From: Bacteroidales bacterium
GTDB taxonomy: Bacteria > Bacteroidota > Bacteroidia > Bacteroidales > Muribaculaceae
Direction of reading: 5' to 3'
NCBI GenBank assembly: GCA_004555955.1
Contig: SFJG01000003.1
Location: 5,763 to 69,762 of the forward strand
DNA length: 64,000 nt
Shown here piece by piece: positions 55,545 to 64,000 of this stretch (within the stretch, counting starts at the first letter, position 1; the number at the start of each line of letters is the position of its first letter). The notes beneath the pieces are model-generated. The model did no database searches, was not told the DNA's origin, and saw nothing but the letters and a program-made list of their open reading frames with translations. Both the position numbers and the translations under genes were made by a program.

Positions 55545-55859
55545 ATGGCAAAACAATTAACCGACAGCAATCTTGAAGAAGTATTGGCATCAGGCAGACC
55601 GGTAGTAATCGATTTTTGGGCGGAATGGTGCGGCCCCTGCAGATCCATATCGCCAATCGTTGATGAATTGGCAACGGAATACGAAGGCGTTGTCGACATC
55701 TACAAATGCGACGTCGACGAAAACTCTGACGTCTGCGGAAGTTTTGGAATTCGCAACATCCCTACTCTTATCTTCATTAAAGACGGCAAGCCCGTTGACC
55801 GCCATGTCGGCACTGCTACTAAAGCACAACTTGCCGCAAAAATCGATGCATTGAAATAA
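55545..55859 (+). CDS. trxA: thioredoxin
   Basis: A 104-residue cytosolic disulfide reductase of normal length. The active site is WCGPC (Cys29, Cys32), the cis-proline loop is NIPTLIFIKDGK, and the C-terminal helix is complete. An extra Cys near residue 65 (DVCGSFGIR) replaces the more usual Ala in A-x-x-Y/F-x-I. Own promoter; a terminator follows, so it is monocistronic. Confidence 0.97.
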   Translation: MAKQLTDSNLEEVLASGRPVVIDFWAEWCGPCRSISPIVDELATEYEGVVDIYKCDVDENSDVCGSFGIRNIPTLIFIKDGKPVDRHVGTATKAQLAAKIDALK

Positions 55860-55880
55860 TAGTACACATCAACCGCTAAT

Positions 55881-55932
55881 GGCAATAGTGTCCAACCGTC
55901 GGCAAGACAGTTAACCGCTATTGCCTTTTTTT
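55881..55932 (+). terminator. terminator of trxA
   Basis: GGCAATAG (55881-55888) pairs with CTATTGCC (55918-55925), with an inner TGTC/GACA pairing, followed by seven T. Confidence 0.85.
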
Positions 55933-55957
55933 CGTTTAAAAACCGAGCCGTATAAGT

Positions 55958-57292
55958 ATGGAAATTATCGCAATAATATGTTTGGTTGTCGTTGTGGGCA
56001 CAATTGTCGTGATACTGCAACTGAGCCGGAAATTGGCAGACACCAAGTCGAAACTCTTCGCCTCAGAGGCTTCGCTTACTGCCGAGCAAAGCCGAAGCCG
56101 CGAACTCGCCGAAAACGTGACAAAGCGCGAGGAAAACATCGCCAAACTCACCGAACGCATTGAAAGCCTCAAAGAAGAAAACGTCAACCTTTCGCTCGAC
56201 AATGCCAAACTAACGGAGAAAATGCAGTCGTTCGACCGATTCCGCCAACAGATGGAGCAAGAAACCGAAAACCGATTCAAAGTGCTCGCTCAGCAGATTC
56301 TCGACGCCAACTCGAAATCGTTCGTCAAAAGCAACGGCGAAAGCATGACGGCTCTGTTGGCTCCGTTGCGCGAAAACATCAACAATTTCCAGAAAATGCT
56401 TCTCCAAACCCACGTTTCGCAGTCGAAAAACTTCGGCGAACTGGAAGCTTCCATCCAAGCATTGCGCCAATCCAATACGTCAATCGGCAAAGAAGCTCGC
56501 GAACTGACGGAAGCGCTCCGCGGCAACTCGAAGGTGCAAGGCGACTGGGGCGAAATGGTGCTCGAATCGATTCTTGACAAATCCGGCTTGATTCGCGACG
56601 AGAACTACTTCGTGCAAATGACGCGCAACCCCGACGGTACAATCATCGAAGGCGAAAACAACCAACGCCTCCGCCCCGACGTCGTCGTTGTGCTCCCCGA
56701 CGACAAATACATCGTCATCGACTCGAAGGTGTCGCTTACTGCCTACACCGACTATATCAACGCCGACACCGAGGAAAGCCGCGCCGACGCTGCCGCTCGA
56801 CACGTCACTTCGGTGCGCAACCACTTAAAAGAACTCAAAGGAAAAAACTATCAAGACTACGTCGGAATTCGCCCCGGTAAAGGCAATCAAATCGACTTTC
56901 AACTGATGTTTATCCCCAACGAACACGCATACTTGACCGCACTCAGCCTCGACAAAAAGCTCTGGCAAGACGCTTACGACCAACGAATCGTAATCATCAG
57001 TCCCGCTCACGTCATCTCGACATTGCGACTCGTCGCTCAACTGTGGCGCCGCGAACGTCAAGACCGAAATGCGATGAAAATCGCCGAAGAGAGCGGCAAA
57101 CTATACGACAAATTTGTCGGATTCGTCGACGATATGCAACGCCTCCAAAGTGCGCTTAACACAGCACAACGCTCGTTCGACGACGCCAAGAAAAAACTCA
57201 ACGAAGGCAGAGGCAATATGTTCTCCAAGTTCGAAGAACTGAAAACGCTCGGTGCGCGTGCAAATAAACAACTACCGACGGCAAACGATTGA
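55958..57292 (+). CDS. rmuC: DNA recombination protein RmuC
   Basis: A 444-residue protein. An N-terminal membrane helix (2-22) is followed by a coiled coil (25-115, LADTKSKLFASEASLTAEQ) and the RmuC nuclease-like domain (about 165-400): LRGNSKVQGDWGEMVLESIL, RLRPDVVVVLPDDKYIVIDSKVSLTAYTDY and VIISPAHVISTLRLVAQLWRRE. The DSK triad (IDSKV) matches the PD-(D/E)xK-like core. RmuC limits recombination between inverted repeats. The short gap to trxA contains only the trxA terminator. Confidence 0.95.
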   Translation: MEIIAIICLVVVVGTIVVILQLSRKLADTKSKLFASEASLTAEQSRSRELAENVTKREENIAKLTERIESLKEENVNLSLDNAKLTEKMQSFDRFRQQMEQETENRFKVLAQQILDANSKSFVKSNGESMTALLAPLRENINNFQKMLLQTHVSQSKNFGELEASIQALRQSNTSIGKEARELTEALRGNSKVQGDWGEMVLESILDKSGLIRDENYFVQMTRNPDGTIIEGENNQRLRPDVVVVLPDDKYIVIDSKVSLTAYTDYINADTEESRADAAARHVTSVRNHLKELKGKNYQDYVGIRPGKGNQIDFQLMFIPNEHAYLTALSLDKKLWQDAYDQRIVIISPAHVISTLRLVAQLWRRERQDRNAMKIAEESGKLYDKFVGFVDDMQRLQSALNTAQRSFDDAKKKLNEGRGNMFSKFEELKTLGARANKQLPTAND

Positions 57293-57297
57293 TATCA

Positions 57298-57329
57298 TTT
57301 GCTTATTAGCAGGATTTTCTGTAACTTCG
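57298..57329 (+). promoter_or_regulatory. promoter of the DUF4105 gene
   Basis: TTTG (57298-57301), 20 bases, TAACTTCG (57322-57329), 15 bases before the ATG. Confidence 0.65.
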
Positions 57330-57344
57330 CACATTATTTGAATT

Positions 57345-58556
57345 ATGCTTAAGAAGTTTATCACCACAATCCTAATAGCGCTGACGTCAGTTGCATCATC
57401 GTTCGGGCAGAACGATGAATTCCCCGACTCGTGCAGCGTCAGCCTGATAACCTGCTATCCCGGCCCTGTCGTGTTCGAACTCTATGGACACACAGCCCTA
57501 CGCGTGCGCAATGCCGACTACGACCTTGCTTACAATTTCGGCATGTTTTCGTTCTCCAAGCCAAACTTTATCTACAGCTTTGTCAAAGGCGAAACCGACT
57601 ATATGCTCGGCTACACCGATTTCGAAGGCGACCGCTATCACAACTTCATTGAAGAATTTCGCCACCGCGGCTCTCGCATCGTTGAGCAAGAACTCAACCT
57701 CTCGCGCCAACAAGCCGTCGACCTGTGGAAAAAGCTTTGCGTACTCAGCCTGCCCGAAAACAGAGAGTATCGCTACAACTATGTCTACGACAACTGTGCG
57801 ACCCGTCCGCGCGACATGATAGAAGCCGCCGTCGGTGGCATCACCTATCCAACACCCGCCGACACAACGATGACTTTCCGCGACATTATGCGCTCCTACA
57901 GCCCGAACTACCCCTGGTATCAGTTCGGCATCGACTTAGTGCTCGGTCCAGGCATCGACTTCCCCGTTGACGTCCGCGAACGTCAATTCGCACCAATTCT
58001 GCTGATGGAAGAAATGGCAGGCGCAACCTATACCGACAGCATCGGCAATCAGGTGCCCGTGGTCAAACGCACAAACATAATCAACGAAGGCACTTCCGAC
58101 GTGCTGCTTCCGCCCACTCCGTGGTGGGCTTCGCCAACGACCGTTGCCATTGTGGCTTTGGCTATCGTATTGCTGATGACTTGGCTCGACATTCGCCGAC
58201 GCAAAGTGTCACGATGGTTCGACTCAGTGTGGTTTCTCATACAAGGGATAGTCGGTTGCTTGATTGCATTCCTCGTGTTCTTTTCCGAACACGAAGCCAC
58301 TTCGCCCAACTTCCTGATTGCCTGGCTGAATCCGCTTTGCTTACTTCCGGTAATACTTATTTGGATAAAACGCGCCGAAAAGTGGCTATTTATCTATCAT
58401 TTTATTAACTTTGCAGTCGTTTTTGGAATGACAGCATTTTGGTGGGCTTTGCCCCAAGTTGCCAACCCGGCAATATTCCCGCTCATCGGGGCTACGCTGC
58501 TACGTTCCGCAAACTACTTATACATCAACCGAAAATGCAACGCGCGCAAAAGGTAA
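57345..58556 (+). CDS. DUF4105 membrane protein with papain-like N-terminal domain
   Basis: A 403-residue protein with a signal peptide (1-21, ending SFGQ). The periplasmic N-terminal domain (25-240) is DUF4105. It carries His49 in ELYGHTALRV and Cys151 in NYVYDNCATRPRDMIE, a likely Cys-His pair of a permuted NlpC/P60-like fold. The C-terminal third has about four to five membrane helices (262-395), so the enzyme is tethered to the inner membrane. Substrate unknown; peptide or lipoprotein processing is possible. It overlaps the next gene by 22 bases. Confidence 0.85.
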   Translation: MLKKFITTILIALTSVASSFGQNDEFPDSCSVSLITCYPGPVVFELYGHTALRVRNADYDLAYNFGMFSFSKPNFIYSFVKGETDYMLGYTDFEGDRYHNFIEEFRHRGSRIVEQELNLSRQQAVDLWKKLCVLSLPENREYRYNYVYDNCATRPRDMIEAAVGGITYPTPADTTMTFRDIMRSYSPNYPWYQFGIDLVLGPGIDFPVDVRERQFAPILLMEEMAGATYTDSIGNQVPVVKRTNIINEGTSDVLLPPTPWWASPTTVAIVALAIVLLMTWLDIRRRKVSRWFDSVWFLIQGIVGCLIAFLVFFSEHEATSPNFLIAWLNPLCLLPVILIWIKRAEKWLFIYHFINFAVVFGMTAFWWALPQVANPAIFPLIGATLLRSANYLYINRKCNARKR

Positions 58557-60121
58557 ATAGAATATTAACGACATTGGCATGCACAGTCGTGGCGATTACC
58601 GCACTATCGCAAACGACAGGCAGACCCACGCTCGTTGTCGGGATAACCATCGACCAACTGCGTAGCGACTACATCGAACTGCTACGCTCCCATTTCGGGC
58701 AAGGCGGCTTCAACCGACTGCTCCGCGACGGCGTGTGCATCAGCAATACCACGTTCGACTTGGCTACGCCCGGACGGGCTGCCGCCACGGCGCTCATCTA
58801 TACCGGCGCTTATCCAAACGTCAACGGCATCAGCCGCCCCGCTGTCTACGACGTTGAGTCGAAAACGTCGTCGCCTATCATCACCGACCGCAACTTCATC
58901 GGCAACAACACCGACGAAACATATTCGCCGGTAGCTATCAAAGTGTCGACTCTCAGCGACGAAGTCCGCATCGACAACAACGGAATCGGACAAGTCTACG
59001 CCATTGCTCCCAATGCCGACCAGGCTATCATTATGGCAGGCCATGCCGCTAACGGTGCATTCTGGATTAACGACGAATCAGGCAAATGGGCTTCGTCGAC
59101 GTTCTACAAAGACTTCCCGTCGGTAGTTGCCGCTCGCAATTTCGGCAACGCTCTAACCACACGAATCGACACTATGAAGTGGACGCCGGCGATGTCGGTC
59201 AACGACTACCCCGACGTGCCGCTACACCGCTCTCTGACGCCGTTTAAATACACCTTCACCGGTCCCGACCGCGTCCGACGATTCAAAGAATCGGCATCGG
59301 TCAACAGCGAAATAACCGACGTGGCAATCAGTTGCATCAACGACCTTCGCTTAGGCAACCGCGCCACCGTCGACATGATAAACATTGCCTATACAGCAGC
59401 GCCCTATCCCTACTCGGAAGACGCCGACCGTAGAATCGAAACCGAAGACAAATACATCCGACTCGACCGCGAACTTTCACAGCTTTTTGCCGCAATCGAC
59501 AAAGCCGTAGGTCGAAACGCTATAATCTTCGTTACTTCGACAGGCTACTTCGACAACACGTTTGCTACCGAGCCTCGTTTCCGTCTTCCCGGCGGCGAAT
59601 TCTCGTCGAAAAAGGCGGTTTCGCTGCTCAACATGTATCTGATGGCTATCTACGGCAACGGTAATTGGGTTGCCGGATACAGCGACGAGCAAATATTTCT
59701 AAATGATAAACTTGCAAAAGACCGCAACGTCGACATCGTTGAACTGCGCACTCGCTCAGGCGAGTTTCTCCGCAGAATGTCGGGCGTTAGCGAAGCGTAT
59801 ACAATCGACGAAATCATCAACAACCCCGTAACCGAGCAACTCCGACAATACCAAAAGTCGGTCTACGCACCTACGGCAGGCGATATATTCTTGAACATCA
59901 TCCCCGGCTGGACAATCGTTGACGACTACAACAAAACCGTCACAAAACGACAAGTCAACGTCAACACGTTCAGCACACCGACCTTTATTATGGCGCCTGC
60001 AGTTGCACAACAGACCATCACCTACCCCGTCGACGCTGCAGTCATAGCGCCTACAGTTGCCCGTCTGCTCAGAATTCGTTCGCCAAATGCAGCTAAAGCA
60101 TTGCCAATTGCTCTTCATTAA
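58535..60121 (+). CDS. alkaline-phosphatase-superfamily protein, metal sites lost
   Basis: A 528-residue protein starting at the ATG 58535, within the DUF4105 gene. Signal peptide about 1-26 (ending ALSQ). The N-terminal part keeps the PafA-type superfamily start: VGITIDQLRSDYIELL (Asp40) and FDLATPGRAAATALIYTGAYPNVNGI with Thr78 as the would-be nucleophile. The second metal ligands are missing: the expected D-x-x-G-H block is replaced by INIAYTAAPYPYSED (282-296), and the expected A-D-H-G by VTSTGYFD (333-340). It is therefore probably inactive as a phosphatase or has changed chemistry. It lies 52 bases before secA. Confidence 0.8.
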   Translation: MQRAQKVNRILTTLACTVVAITALSQTTGRPTLVVGITIDQLRSDYIELLRSHFGQGGFNRLLRDGVCISNTTFDLATPGRAAATALIYTGAYPNVNGISRPAVYDVESKTSSPIITDRNFIGNNTDETYSPVAIKVSTLSDEVRIDNNGIGQVYAIAPNADQAIIMAGHAANGAFWINDESGKWASSTFYKDFPSVVAARNFGNALTTRIDTMKWTPAMSVNDYPDVPLHRSLTPFKYTFTGPDRVRRFKESASVNSEITDVAISCINDLRLGNRATVDMINIAYTAAPYPYSEDADRRIETEDKYIRLDRELSQLFAAIDKAVGRNAIIFVTSTGYFDNTFATEPRFRLPGGEFSSKKAVSLLNMYLMAIYGNGNWVAGYSDEQIFLNDKLAKDRNVDIVELRTRSGEFLRRMSGVSEAYTIDEIINNPVTEQLRQYQKSVYAPTAGDIFLNIIPGWTIVDDYNKTVTKRQVNVNTFSTPTFIMAPAVAQQTITYPVDAAVIAPTVARLLRIRSPNAAKALPIALH

Positions 60122-60173
60122 GAGCATCACAACAAACGAATTCGCTCACTATTGAATAATAAAAACAAACAAT

Positions 60174-63100
60174 ATGGAATTTACCAATTTTCTAAAAAAA
60201 CTATTTGGCAACAAGTCGGACCGCGACCTACGCGAGATACGACCCATCGTTGACCAAATCAACAAAATCTACCCGGAATTGGCTCCGCTGTCGAACGACG
60301 AACTCAGAGCGCGCGTTGATGCCATAAAAGCCGACATCGCGGCAAGCAAAGCCGACAAAGAAGCCAAAATTGCCGAAATAAAAGAGGAAATCGAGACCCT
60401 CGACTACGACAAGCGAGAACCGCTTTGGGACGAAATCGACAAAATCAAAAAAGACATCCTCGACATCCTCGAACAACAACTCGACAAGCACCTCCCCGAA
60501 GTGTTTGCCATCGTCCGCGAAACGGCTCGCCGATTCAAAGAGAACCCCACTCTGGAAGTCACTGCTACGCAATTCGACCGCGAACTCGCAGCTCAAGGCA
60601 AAGACTTCATCACCATCGACGGCGACAAAGCAATATGGCAAAACCACTGGATGGCAGGCGGTAACGAGATTACTTGGGATATGGTTCACTACGACGTGCA
60701 ACTTATCGGCGGTATTGCCCTTCACAAAGGCAAAATCTCGGAAATGGCTACCGGTGAAGGTAAAACCCTCGTGGCTACCCTCCCCGTATTCCTGAACGCA
60801 CTGACCGGAAACGGCGTGCATATGGTCACCGTTAACGACTACCTGTCGAAACGCGACTCCGAATGGATGGGGCCGCTATACCAATTCCACGGGCTATCGG
60901 TAGACTGCATCGACAAGCACCAGCCAAACTCTGTTGAACGCCGCAACGCTTACAACGCCGACATTACTTTCGGTACGAACAACGAATTCGGCTTCGACTA
61001 CCTCCGCGACAACATGGCAATGCTCCCCGAAGAACTCGTTCAACGCTCGCACAACTACGCCATCGTCGACGAGGTCGACTCCGTGCTCATCGACGACGCT
61101 CGTACGCCGCTCATCATCTCCGGTCCTGTGCCTAAAGGCGAAGACCAAATGTTTATGGACTTCAAGCCTAACGTCGAGAAAGTATTCAACGCACAAAAAA
61201 CACTCGTAACGTCAATCCTCGTCGAAGCAAAACAAAAACTCGCTTCCGATGACAAAGAAGTGCACAAAGAAGGCGAACTCTTACTCTTCCGCGCTTTTAA
61301 AGGCCTTCCCAAATATCAACCGCTCATCAAGTTCCTGAGCAACGAAGGCAACAAGTCGTTGCTGCTTGCCACCGAGGCGTTCTACATGCAAGACAACAAT
61401 CGCCAAATGCCGGTGGTAACTGACCCGCTCTATTTCGTCATCGATGAGAAGAACCGCACTATCGAGTTGACCGACAAAGGTATCGACGTGCTTACAGGCT
61501 CGAGCGACGACCCGCAATTCTTCGTCCTCCCCAACATTGCCGAGCAACTTTCCAACCTCGAAAACGAGAACCTCTCTGCCGAAGAAAAGCAAGAGAAGAA
61601 AGAAGCACTTCTTCAAAACTATTCCGTTAAAGCGGAGCGCGTCCACACCGTCAACCAACTTCTTAAAGCATATACGCTCTTCGACCGCGACGTCGAATAC
61701 GTCATCGACGACAACAAGATTAAGATTGTCGACGAGCAAACCGGACGTATCATGGAAGGTCGCCGCTACAGCGATGGTCTCCATCAAGCAATCGAAGCCA
61801 AAGAAGGCGTAAAAGTCGAGGCTGCAACGCAGACATTTGCAACAATCACCCTGCAAAACTACTTCCGCATGTACCACAAGCTCTCAGGTATGACCGGTAC
61901 GGCAGAAACCGAAGCAGGCGAATTCTGGGACATCTACAAACTCGACGTTGTCACCATCCCGACCAACAAACCCGTGGCACGTATCGACCGCGACGACCGC
62001 GTCTACAAAACAAAACGCGCAAAATACAATGCCGTTATCGAAGAAATCCAAGAAATGGTTCAACAAGGACGCCCGGTGCTTGTCGGCACAACCTCGGTAG
62101 AAATCTCCGAGCTTCTCAGCCGCATGCTTACGATTCGTCACATCCCGCACAACGTGCTCAACGCCAAGTTACACCAACGCGAAGCCGAAATCGTTGCACA
62201 AGCCGGTCAACGCGCCGTGGTGACCATCGCAACAAATATGGCAGGTCGTGGTACCGACATCAAGTTGAGCCCCGAAGTGAAGGCTGCCGGCGGTTTGGCT
62301 ATCATCGGTACGGAACGCCACGAATCACGACGCGTCGACCGTCAGCTTCGCGGTCGTGCCGGACGCCAAGGCGACCCGGGTTCGTCGGTGTTCTACGTTT
62401 CTTTCGAAGACACCGTTATGCGCTTGTTCGCTTCTGATAAGGTCGTTAAACTCCTCGACAGACTCGGACTCAAAGAAGAAGACCGCATCGAATCGCCGAT
62501 GGTGAGCCGCTCTATCGAAAATGCCCAAAAACGTGTCGAAGAAAACAACTTCGGCATTCGTAAGCGCTTGCTCGAATACGACGACGTGATGAACGCTCAA
62601 CGCAAGGTGGTCTACGAACGACGACACCACGCACTTATCGGTGAGCGTATCGGCATCGACATTATGAACATGATTTACGACACCATCGAAAATATTGTCA
62701 ATGCCTACGGCGAAAAAGACGGATACGAAGACTTGCGCCTCGACGTGTTCAAGAACCTTTGCATCGAGATGCCTTTCGACGAGGCTAAATACCTTAAAAT
62801 GTCGGCAGAAGAGCAAGTAGATGAAATCTACGACGCTGCAATTACGGCATTCAACCGCAAGGCGGAAAAGATGATAGAAGTGTCGACTCCTATCATCAAA
62901 TCGATTGTTGAAGAGCACGGAGGCAAAGGTATGGTACGCGTGCCCATCACCGACGGTCGCCGCGTCTACGGCATCAACGTCGACCTCGAAGAATGCTACA
63001 ACTCCGGCTGCAAGGTAATTCCGAAGTCGTGGCAAAAAGCCATGTTGCTTATGTCAATCGACGAATCGTGGAAAGAACACTTGCGCGAACTCGACGACCT

Positions 63101-63551
63101 CAAGCAAGCCGTTCAAAACGCATCTTACGAGCAAAAAGACCCGCTGCTCATCTACAAACTCGAATCGTTCAAGCTCTTCAAGAATATGGTAAACGGCATG
63201 AACGCAAAAGCCGTTTCAATCCTAATGCGTGGACAGATTCCGAACTTGCAACCGGCTGAGCAACAACAACCGCAATCCAATTCAACAACGTCGGTATCAT
63301 CGCGTCAACCGTCAGCAGCTCCCGTTTCGCCACTCGGACCCGGCGCAATGCCCGCTCGCAGACCAAATCCCGGCTACACGACTCACAAAGAAGAATATCC
63401 GGGTCAAGATGCACAGCGTCAAGCGATGCGCGGCCCGCAAGGTCACCAAGTGACTAATCCGATTATTGCCGAAAAGAAAGTCGGTCGTAACGACCCATGT
63501 CCTTGCGGCAGCGGCAAAAAGTATAAAAACTGCCACGGAAAAGGCATGTAA
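60174..63551 (+). CDS. secA: preprotein translocase ATPase SecA
   Basis: A 1125-residue motor ATPase that drives proteins through SecYEG. It is longer than E. coli SecA (901), mainly from inserts in the N-terminal region (about 45-130) and near 360-420, as usual in Bacteroidota. Motifs: EMATGEGKT (Walker A, GEGKT 194-198), [30 protein letters not shown] and [16 protein letters not shown] Gln/Pro/Ser-rich linker (about 1025-1100) leads to the C-terminal zinc site [14 protein letters not shown]. Own terminator follows. Confidence 0.98.
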   Translation: MEFTNFLKKLFGNKSDRDLREIRPIVDQINKIYPELAPLSNDELRARVDAIKADIAASKADKEAKIAEIKEEIETLDYDKREPLWDEIDKIKKDILDILEQQLDKHLPEVFAIVRETARRFKENPTLEVTATQFDRELAAQGKDFITIDGDKAIWQNHWMAGGNEITWDMVHYDVQLIGGIALHKGKISEMATGEGKTLVATLPVFLNALTGNGVHMVTVNDYLSKRDSEWMGPLYQFHGLSVDCIDKHQPNSVERRNAYNADITFGTNNEFGFDYLRDNMAMLPEELVQRSHNYAIVDEVDSVLIDDARTPLIISGPVPKGEDQMFMDFKPNVEKVFNAQKTLVTSILVEAKQKLASDDKEVHKEGELLLFRAFKGLPKYQPLIKFLSNEGNKSLLLATEAFYMQDNNRQMPVVTDPLYFVIDEKNRTIELTDKGIDVLTGSSDDPQFFVLPNIAEQLSNLENENLSAEEKQEKKEALLQNYSVKAERVHTVNQLLKAYTLFDRDVEYVIDDNKIKIVDEQTGRIMEGRRYSDGLHQAIEAKEGVKVEAATQTFATITLQNYFRMYHKLSGMTGTAETEAGEFWDIYKLDVVTIPTNKPVARIDRDDRVYKTKRAKYNAVIEEIQEMVQQGRPVLVGTTSVEISELLSRMLTIRHIPHNVLNAKLHQREAEIVAQAGQRAVVTIATNMAGRGTDIKLSPEVKAAGGLAIIGTERHESRRVDRQLRGRAGRQGDPGSSVFYVSFEDTVMRLFASDKVVKLLDRLGLKEEDRIESPMVSRSIENAQKRVEENNFGIRKRLLEYDDVMNAQRKVVYERRHHALIGERIGIDIMNMIYDTIENIVNAYGEKDGYEDLRLDVFKNLCIEMPFDEAKYLKMSAEEQVDEIYDAAITAFNRKAEKMIEVSTPIIKSIVEEHGGKGMVRVPITDGRRVYGINVDLEECYNSGCKVIPKSWQKAMLLMSIDESWKEHLRELDDLKQAVQNASYEQKDPLLIYKLESFKLFKNMVNGMNAKAVSILMRGQIPNLQPAEQQQPQSNSTTSVSSRQPSAAPVSPLGPGAMPARRPNPGYTTHKEEYPGQDAQRQAMRGPQGHQVTNPIIAEKKVGRNDPCPCGSGKKYKNCHGKGM

Positions 63552-63566
63552 TACATCAAATACCAT

Positions 63567-63606
63567 GAGACTGTCTAACAACCAAAGTTTAGACAGTCTC
63601 TATTTT
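63567..63606 (+). terminator. terminator of secA, possibly part of an IS end
   Basis: GAGACTGTCTAA (63567-63578) pairs perfectly with TTAGACAGTCTC (63589-63600), followed by a T-rich tail. GAGACTGTCTAA could also be the terminal inverted repeat of the adjacent IS; the other end is outside the window. Confidence 0.75.
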
Positions 63607-63669
63607 ATACACAAAATCTGAAGATTTAGGCTGCATTTGCCACTACTGATATAAATTTTGGGTAAAAGT

Positions 63670-64000
63670 TTATATCAGGGCTCGTATAAAGTAAGAGGAT
63701 TTTTCCCAAGATTGGGCAAATTTCCTCAGATTATGGGCAAGCGCTTTCAGTCCGAAGTCGATTTTCGCTCCGGTCAGTCCCTTGAGTCTGAGTCGTCTGA
63801 ATCTGCCGCATTCCTTTATCTGACCGAATACTGCTTCCGGTTCTATAGGGCGGTTGCTCCTATGTTTTATTCCCTGTTCGCTTGTAAGAAGCTCTCTTGC
63901 TCTGGCTTTATAATCGTCAAGTGTGTGGTTCACTTCTATCTGCCGGTCGCGTTTTGATTTATGACATTGTCCTCTTAACGGACAACCTTCGCACCTGCCG
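63670..64000 (-). mobile_element. IS1182-type transposase, C-terminal part, cut by the window edge
   Basis: The minus-strand frame is open from the right edge to the stop at 63670. It reads CEGCPLRGQCHKSKRDRQIEVN, then RSNRPIEPEAVFGQIKECG, then FRRLRLKGLTGAKIDFGLKALAHNL, the typical C-terminal part of IS1182-family DDE transposases, including the catalytic Glu (PEAVFGQ) and the cysteine cluster. The N-terminal part lies beyond 64000. About 60 bases of AT-rich DNA separate the stop from the hairpin at 63600. Confidence 0.85.

Noticed and set aside
62325..63035. 236-codon minus-strand frame
   Set aside because: Antisense inside secA, no homology pattern.

Overview
The window reads as chromosomal DNA of a member of the order Bacteroidales (phylum Bacteroidota). 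Supporting signs are a type IX secretion (T9SS) PorU/PorV locus, T9SS cargo with C-terminal sorting domains, a Rho factor with a long Gln/Ala-rich insert, families mostly found in this order (DUF6562, DUF4827), almost no Shine-Dalgarno sequences, and many promoters of the Bacteroidota type (TTTG, about 19-21 bases, TAnnTTTG). A gut lineage such as Muribaculaceae or a relative fits, but I cannot fix the family. Coding DNA is moderately GC-rich; intergenic DNA is very AT-rich.

Layout. 1-2.3 kb: the end of a zinc-ribbon/PH-like protein and a DUF6562 lipoprotein. 2.4-8.4 kb: a minus-strand mgtC - cation antiporter - guaA operon and HU, set among two families of short dispersed repeats; one of these carries a consensus promoter. 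8.4-13.3 kb: a TPR protein, a sugar nucleotidyltransferase, a coiled-coil membrane protein and an MFS sugar transporter. 13.6-27.1 kb: two T9SS cargo proteins, then rex - FAH-like - porU1 - porU2 - porV - ispF, with two complete tandem PorU sortases and a Rex-like operator before rex. 27.2-28.7 kb: mlaFE lipid transport. 28.9-32.4 kb: a four-gene operon of VTC polyphosphate polymerase, DUF4956 membrane protein, DUF2490 barrel and Cthe_2159-like carbohydrate-binding lipoprotein. 32.4-42.9 kb: TPR protein, MscS, recJ-recQ, cstA, then glmM, DUF4827 and nrnA. 43.1-45.4 kb: tetR-fabH-fabG with a palindrome over the tetR promoter. 45.7 kb: initiator tRNA-Met. 45.9-51.6 kb: AraC regulator, TonB-type barrel, YbaK, aroC and a YhcC-type radical SAM protein. 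51.6-55.2 kb: YitT, a small membrane protein and rho. 55.5-63.6 kb: trxA, rmuC, DUF4105, a phosphatase-like protein without its metal sites, and secA. 63.67-64.0 kb: 3' end of an IS1182-type transposase running off the window.

How it fits together: SecA exports proteins across the inner membrane; PorU and PorV complete T9SS export, sortase cleavage and surface attachment, and two cargo genes lie directly upstream. Rex, which senses NADH/NAD+, is translationally coupled to the next gene and lies at the head of the sortase cluster. The best candidates for poorly described biology are the VTC-DUF4956-DUF2490-Cthe_2159 operon, the duplicated sortase behind rex and a degenerate FAH-like protein, the promoter-bearing repeat, and the phosphatase-like pseudoenzyme beside secA.
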